NCBI GenBank assembly: GCA_025934375.1
Contig: JAICYD010000033.1
Location: forward strand, 1 to 54,749
DNA from: Streptosporangiaceae bacterium
Lineage (GTDB): Bacteria; Actinomycetota; Actinomycetes; Streptosporangiales; Streptosporangiaceae
DNA length: 54,749 bases
Reading direction: 5' to 3'
Shown: positions 50,956 to 54,749 of the stretch, in pieces
How the letters are laid out: every line of letters starts with the position of its first letter
Position numbering within the stretch: the stretch's first letter is position 1
Notes under the pieces: model-generated
Seen by the model: the letters and a program-made list of their open reading frames with translations, nothing else
What the model was told of the DNA's origin: nothing
The model's database searches: none
Position numbers and translations under genes: made by a program

Positions 50956-51543
50956 GTGACCCCCGGCGGGGTGCCCGCCGACCCCGGGATCCCGGATGTT
51001 CGCACGCTGACTAGCGGGGTCGTCTACTCAGACTCCTGGATCCGGCTGCGCAAGGACGAGATCGAGCGCCGAGACGGGTCGCGGGGCAGCTACGCGTTCG
51101 TCGACAAGCCGGACTTCGCCCTGGTCATCCCGGCCGAGGGCGGCGGCTTCCACCTCGTGGAGGAGTACCGGTACCCGATCGGACGGCGCAGCTGGTCCTT
51201 CCCGCAGGGCGGCTTCCCGGCCCAGGCGTCGGGGACACCGGAGGAGCTCGCCGCGCTGGAGCTCGCCCAGGAGACGGGTTTCCGCGCGAGCACGCTGACC
51301 CCGCTCGGCCGCCTGAGCACCGCGCATGGCATGTCGTCGCAGTACGGCCACTACTTCCTGGCCACCGGCCTGACGGCCGGTGACCCCGACCTGGAGGTCG
51401 AGGAGCAGGACCTGCGGCATGGTTGGGTGGAGAGGGCGGAATTCGAGCAGATGACCCGGGACGGCCGCATCGTGGATGACTCCACCCTCGCCGCCTACGC
51501 GCTCCTGCTGGTGGCCGAGCGCCGGGGCGAGGTGCGGCTGTAA
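50848..51543 (+). CDS. NUDIX protein with hexapeptide-repeat N-terminus
   Basis: The 231-residue product starts at GTG 50848, 12 bp after nnaR, with six 18-bp repeats encoding VPSGDT-like units (residues 1-36). The NUDIX domain (~75-220) resembles ADP-sugar pyrophosphatases (EEYRYPIGRRSWSFPQGGFP), but the Nudix box reads ...EELAALELAQETGF: relative to REUxEE, the Arg is Leu and one Glu is Gln. Catalysis may therefore be weakened or altered. Its whole 3' half is antisense to an extended ligD-pol frame. Link to nitrate metabolism is not evident. Confidence 0.8.
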   Translation: MLSDNTVPSDNSVPSGDTVPSGDTVPSGDTVPSGNAVTPGGVPADPGIPDVRTLTSGVVYSDSWIRLRKDEIERRDGSRGSYAFVDKPDFALVIPAEGGGFHLVEEYRYPIGRRSWSFPQGGFPAQASGTPEELAALELAQETGFRASTLTPLGRLSTAHGMSSQYGHYFLATGLTAGDPDLEVEEQDLRHGWVERAEFEQMTRDGRIVDDSTLAAYALLLVAERRGEVRL

Positions 51544-52500
51544 CAGCAGGCCGGCGAACAGGTCCCCGGCCGCGGCCACGCGGCCGGGGACCTCGTGGGC
51601 GGTGAAGAGCAGGTCTTCCGGGGACGCGCAGGCTTCGACCTCCTCCCAGGAGACTGGGGTGGACACCGTGGGACGCTGCCGGGCCCGCAGCGAGTAAGGA
51701 GCGACGGTGGTCTTGGAGCCGTTGTTCTGGCTCCAGTCAATGAGCACCTTGCCCGGGCGCAGCGACTTGGTCATCCGGGACGTGACGAGGTCCGGCCGCG
51801 CGCGCTCAAGTTCCTGGGCGAAGCCCTTAGCCTGGTCGCTGGCTTGCTCGGCGGTGATCCCGGAGACCTTGGCATACAGTTGCAGCCCCTTGCCGCCGGA
51901 GGTCTTGGCCAGCGGTCTCAGGCCCGCGTCGGCCAGCGCCGGCCGTAGCGCCTCGGCGACCCGGCAGCACTCCACGATCGTGGCCGGCGCCCCGGGGTCG
52001 AGGTCGAACACGAGCAGGTCGGGGCGCGCCTGGCCATGACCGGAGACCACCTCGCGGCCGCTGGTCGCCGGCCCTCGCCGCTGCGCCACCCGCCACATGG
52101 GGACGTGCAACTCCAGGCTGGCCAGGTTGGCGGCCCACATGAGCGTGGGCAGGTCGTCCATGATCACGTGGGTAACGGTCCCGTCACCCAGCTGCGAGGC
52201 AGCCGGACGCGAGCCGCGCGAGGCCACGTCCGCGGTAGCGACCCAGTCCGGGGTCCCGGCGGGCGCGTGCTTCTGGAAGAACGACTGCCCGTCGACTCCT
52301 TCCGGGTACCGCTTGAGGGTCATCGGGCGGCCGGCGACGTGCGGCAGCAGCACCGGCGAGATCCGCTGGTAGTAGTCGAGCACCTCGGCCTTGGTAAAGC
52401 CCTCTTCCGGGTAGAGCACCTTGGCCAGGTTCGTCAGCGTGAGCGCGCGGCCGTCAACGACGACCGCTACCTTGTCCGCCGCGCTTGAGGTACCGCTCAT
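51028..52500 (-). CDS. LigD polymerase-domain protein with read-through 3' end
   Basis: Residues 1-~317 are the LigD polymerase/primase domain (archaeo-eukaryotic primase fold) used in non-homologous end joining: LTNLAKVLYPEEGFTKAEVL, FFQKHAP, LLVFDLDPG with the metal-binding Asp pair, KTSGGKGLQLYAKV, VLIDWSQNNGSKTTVAPYS. The expected end is near DLFAGLL (about 51549), but no stop occurs there; the frame stays open to 51028, ~170 residues antisense to the NUDIX gene. The tail has shadow-like composition. Either the end really runs on, or a stop was lost or an assembly error exists. ATG 52500 overlaps the phosphoesterase-ligase stop by ATGA. Confidence 0.8.
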   Translation of the reverse strand: MSGTSSAADKVAVVVDGRALTLTNLAKVLYPEEGFTKAEVLDYYQRISPVLLPHVAGRPMTLKRYPEGVDGQSFFQKHAPAGTPDWVATADVASRGSRPAASQLGDGTVTHVIMDDLPTLMWAANLASLELHVPMWRVAQRRGPATSGREVVSGHGQARPDLLVFDLDPGAPATIVECCRVAEALRPALADAGLRPLAKTSGGKGLQLYAKVSGITAEQASDQAKGFAQELERARPDLVTSRMTKSLRPGKVLIDWSQNNGSKTTVAPYSLRARQRPTVSTPVSWEEVEACASPEDLLFTAHEVPGRVAAAGDLFAGLLLQPHLAPALGHQQERVGGEGGVIHDAAVPGHLLEFRPLHPTMPQVLLLDLQVGVTGRQAGGQEVVAVLRRHAMRGAQAAERGQRARAETRLLGELQRGELLRCPRRLGREAALREGPAAPSDRVPVLLHEVEAAALGRDDQGEVRLVDERVAAPRPVSALDLVLAQPDPGV

Positions 52501-53969
52501 GTTTCCCGCACCACCTGTCCAGGGTCCTTGTCCTCGCGCAGGCCCTTGTAGGCGGGGGCGCGCATCCGGCCCGAGCGGGTCCACCGCTCGAAGGCCACTT
52601 CTATCACCAGGTGCGGCTCTGCCCACACGGCCGGGCGGGCGTACTCAGGCGGGACCGGCCCGTCGAAGGGGGAGGTGGCGCGGCGCAGCGGCTCCAGCCG
52701 CGCGCCGAGCATGCGCAGCGTCTCGGTCGTGAACCCGGTGCCCACGTGCCCGCAGTACACGAAGCCCTCGTCGGAGTGCACGCCGATGAGCAGGGAACCG
52801 ACGAGCCCTTCGCGATTGCCCTTGCCTGGCTTCCAGCCCGCGACCACGACCTCCTGCCGCAGGAAGTTCTTGATCTTCACCCACTCCGCGGACCGGATAC
52901 CCGGCTCGTACCGGGAGTCCAGTCGCTTGGCGACCACGCCTTCGAGCCCGTTGGCCGCCGACGCCGCCAGCACCGCCTCGAAGTCCTCCCCGGGGAAGGA
53001 GGGCGGGCACATGAACCGATTTCCGTTGGGGATGAGCGGGTCCAGCAGCGGCCGCCGCTCGTGGTAGGGCCGGTCAGTAAGCGGGCGCCCGTCCAGCTGG
53101 AGCAGGTCGAAGGCGAGGTAGGTGACCGGGGTGATCCCGGCCAGGCGGACCGCCTGGCCGGGATCGGTGACGTGCATGCGCGGCTGCAGCGCCTCGAAGT
53201 CGGGCTGGCCGGCGGAGTTGAAGGCGACGATCTCGCCGTCGAGGAGCGCTTGGCGGCGGCCGACGGCGTTACCCAGGCCGGCCAGTTCTGGGTAGGTGGG
53301 GGTGATGTCCTTGCCGGTGCGCGAGCGCAGCGTGAGCCGGCCGGCCTCGATGAACGCCAGCGCGCGGACGCCGTCCCACTTCATCTCCACCGCCCAGTCG
53401 CCTGGGCGGCGGGCGGGGAAGGTTCCGGTGACGGCGAGCATCGGGCGCATCGCGGCGGGCAGGGCGAGCCGCTCGCGGTGGATGATCCAGTCCTTTCCTC
53501 CGGACCGGTCGACGCTGAACAGCGCGTACCCGCCGAAGACCCGCGTGCCGTGGAGGATCACCTTGACCTCGCGGTCCGCCCACTTCACGAGCTCATATGT
53601 GCCGTGATCCCAGATGGTGACGCTGCCGCCGCCGTACTCGCCGCGCGGGATCTCCCCGTGGAACTGGGCGTACTCAAGCGGGTGATCCTCGGTGTGCACG
53701 GCCAGGTGGTTAACGGCGGGGTCGTCGGGGACGCCCTTGGGCAGCGCCCAGGAGACGAGGACGCCGTCGCGCTCCAGCCGGAAGTCCCAGTGCAGCCGGC
53801 GGGCGTGGTGCTCCTGGATGACGAAGATCCCGCCCGGGCGCGCCTCGCCGGCCTCGCCGCTCGCGGGAGCGCCTTCGGGGGCGTCATCGTCAGGGGCCGG
53901 GGCTGGCGGGACCGGCTCCGGGGTGCGGGAGGCATCCCGTTTGCCCCGGTAGTCCGCCAGCTTGTCCAT
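52497..53969 (-). CDS. ligD: LigD phosphoesterase-ligase (ATP-dependent DNA ligase)
   Basis: The 490-residue protein has a 3'-phosphoesterase domain (~45-160: FVIQEHHARRLHWDFRLERD, FHGEIPRGEYGGGSVTIWDHG) and an ATP-dependent DNA ligase adenylation/OB domain (~185-490) with nucleotidyl-Lys motif EMKWDGVRA (K197), motif III LLDGEIVAF and motif V LRQEVVVAGWKPG. It seals breaks in end joining. The polymerase domain is a separate gene overlapping by 4 bp; domain order PE-Lig plus separate Pol is a split of the usual LigD fusion. No ku gene lies in the window. The first 45 residues are low complexity. Confidence 0.9.
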   Translation of the reverse strand: MDKLADYRGKRDASRTPEPVPPAPAPDDDAPEGAPASGEAGEARPGGIFVIQEHHARRLHWDFRLERDGVLVSWALPKGVPDDPAVNHLAVHTEDHPLEYAQFHGEIPRGEYGGGSVTIWDHGTYELVKWADREVKVILHGTRVFGGYALFSVDRSGGKDWIIHRERLALPAAMRPMLAVTGTFPARRPGDWAVEMKWDGVRALAFIEAGRLTLRSRTGKDITPTYPELAGLGNAVGRRQALLDGEIVAFNSAGQPDFEALQPRMHVTDPGQAVRLAGITPVTYLAFDLLQLDGRPLTDRPYHERRPLLDPLIPNGNRFMCPPSFPGEDFEAVLAASAANGLEGVVAKRLDSRYEPGIRSAEWVKIKNFLRQEVVVAGWKPGKGNREGLVGSLLIGVHSDEGFVYCGHVGTGFTTETLRMLGARLEPLRRATSPFDGPVPPEYARPAVWAEPHLVIEVAFERWTRSGRMRAPAYKGLREDKDPGQVVRET

Positions 53970-53978
53970 TCCTGGTCC

Positions 53979-54203
53979 CTACCCGGCCGCGCTCTCGACT
54001 AGGCCTTGCTTGACTAGGCCTTGCTTGACTAGGCCTTGCTCGACTAGGCCCAGCCACTGGGCGGGCGACAACAGGAGGACCACGCCAGCGGGGTCCTTGC
54101 TGTCCCGGACCGCGCGGCCGCCACCGGGCAGCGCCGCGATCTGGACGCAGTTGGCGGACTCACCTCCGGAATAGGAAGACTTAACCCAATCGAAGTTATT
54201 CAT
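53979..54203 (-). CDS. DUF397 protein with pentapeptide tail repeats
   Basis: The 74-residue product has the DUF397 core (WVKSSYSGGESANCVQIAAL ... VRDSKDPAGVVLLLSPAQW). The C-terminus carries four Gly-Leu-Val-(Lys/Glu)-Gln units encoded by 15-bp repeats. DUF397 proteins are small partners encoded after XRE-DUF5753 regulators in actinomycetes; the preceding gene is exactly that and overlaps by 8 bp. The pair acts in developmental regulation, in the mode of WhiJ-like modules; the ligand is unknown. Confidence 0.85.
   Translation of the reverse strand: MNNFDWVKSSYSGGESANCVQIAALPGGGRAVRDSKDPAGVVLLLSPAQWLGLVEQGLVKQGLVKQGLVESAAG
53995..54052 (-). repeat. Tandem 15-bp repeats at DUF397 C-terminus
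   Basis: Four units of ggcctagtcaagcaa type (two identical, two diverged) encode GLVEQ-GLVKQ-GLVKQ-GLVES. This is another in-frame tandem expansion at a gene end. Confidence 0.75.
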
Positions 54204-54749
54204 ATCGCGCGCTCCTCGTGCTTGCTATCAGCCCTGCCGATTGCTCGGGTGAAAGTGCCGAAGCGCGGATTAGATCGAACTTGGTCTGAGCTGCCGATAC
54301 TTCATCCTTGACGTCGGTCATTTTTCCCGATGACCAGGACTCAGTATACCATTGGGCGGGTTTGTCAGGAAATTCCATTATGCGCAATGACCCCTCCAAA
54401 CCGGGGTGGCGCACAGCGGAGAACGGCATTATTTGAATGAAAACGTTGGGCGCATCCGCTTGCGCTTCGAGGCTGAGCAGTTGCTCGCGCATCACTTCCT
54501 TGCCACCATGCGCGCGGTAGAGGACGGCCTCGTCTATCACGAACCACGATAGAGGCTGGGTTTCCCGAGTCCAGATTGCCTGCCGCTCGATGCGCTTCGA
54601 TATCACGTCTTCCCGCTCTTGCTCGCTGGCCAGCGGCAGCGCGGCATGCGCCACTGCCCTCGCGTACGCGGGCGTCTGCAGGAGGCCGGGGCATATTCGC
54701 GGCTCCCAGTCGTGGATCTTGCTCGCCTCCGCCTCGTAGTTGGCGAGCA
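54196..54749 (-). CDS. XRE-DUF5753 regulator, 5' part outside window
   Basis: The reading frame continues past the window edge. The visible 184 residues are the DUF5753 (SCP/WhiJ-type) domain, with its typical opening YEAEASKIHDWEPRICPGLL then QTPAYARAV, ending SARYE at a TAA. The N-terminal XRE helix-turn-helix should lie beyond 54749. Its stop overlaps the DUF397 start by 8 nt, as usual for these pairs. The full gene would be transcribed leftwards into DUF397. Confidence 0.85.
   Translation of the reverse strand, partial: LANYEAEASKIHDWEPRICPGLLQTPAYARAVAHAALPLASEQEREDVISKRIERQAIWTRETQPLSWFVIDEAVLYRAHGGKEVMREQLLSLEAQADAPNVFIQIMPFSAVRHPGLEGSLRIMEFPDKPAQWYTESWSSGKMTDVKDEVSAAQTKFDLIRASALSPEQSAGLIASTRSARYE

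Noticed and set aside
52497..53969. Complete NHEJ locus with ku
   Set aside because: No Ku-like gene occurs in the window; it may lie elsewhere.
52485..54002. 505-residue plus-strand frame antisense to ligD
   Set aside because: Antisense shadow; domains are on the minus strand.

Overview
The window is high-GC DNA (mostly above 70% by eye) with GTG starts, 4-bp start/stop overlaps and gene families typical of filamentous actinomycetes: a bldG/anti-sigma/helicase locus, a DUF6230/DUF6114 pair, XRE-DUF5753/DUF397, an NnaR-type nitrate regulator and MarP. A Streptomyces- or Streptosporangium-like actinobacterium fits; the genus cannot be told from this sequence.

Region 1 (1-8.9 kb) is accessory DNA with visibly lower GC and few genes. 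It ends exactly at a 3' half of a tRNA-Ser gene (8857-8913), which looks like the right attachment site of an integrated island whose left end lies outside the window. It carries an XRE-MerR fusion regulator and a minus-strand operon: DNA methyltransferase, DUF262 protein, HEPN-type protein, and a previously hidden 38-residue single-pass membrane protein whose TTG start overlaps the HEPN stop codon. It also carries an IS110/IS1111-type element bounded by perfect 16-bp inverted repeats, two diverged copies of a ~100-bp repeat, and a large palindrome. The operon is the best candidate for an undescribed phage-defence system here.

Region 2 (9-11.7 kb) holds a DUF4038 (apiosidase-like) protein without signal peptide and two small fibre-like or secreted proteins. 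Region 3 (12-20 kb) is a potassium cluster: two convergent KimA-like K+ transporters, each with an extra C-terminal OB-fold, and a truncated KdpD-like kinase with a KdpE-like regulator, but no kdpFABC. Region 4 (20-29.5 kb) contains the DUF6230/DUF6114 pair, a ferritin-like diiron protein, two divergent MarR-type regulators, a DUF2231-Rieske protein, an SPFH protein, an ABC ATPase and serB.

Region 5 (29.5-41.6 kb) has a K+-independent type H+-pyrophosphatase, the anti-sigma/BldG pair, a MrfA-type helicase, a ~960-bp gene-free gap with a likely small RNA, a holin-like/epoxide-hydrolase/DUF309 operon, MarP, a NUDIX hydrolase and endonuclease III. Region 6 (41.7-50.8 kb) is a six-gene nitrate assimilation operon (transporter, nitrate reductase, NADH-type oxidoreductase, nirB, nirD, nnaR), every junction overlapping by 4 bp, behind a GlnR-box-like site. 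Region 7 (50.8-54.7 kb) has a NUDIX protein, a split LigD (polymerase separate from phosphoesterase-ligase), and a DUF397/XRE-DUF5753 pair cut by the window end.

A cross-window oddity: several genes between 40.8 and 51 kb begin with tandem 15-18-bp repeats that reiterate a GTG codon and encode Val-initiated penta- or hexapeptides (VPSGDT, VSPGST, VPGKT, VSQEHG).
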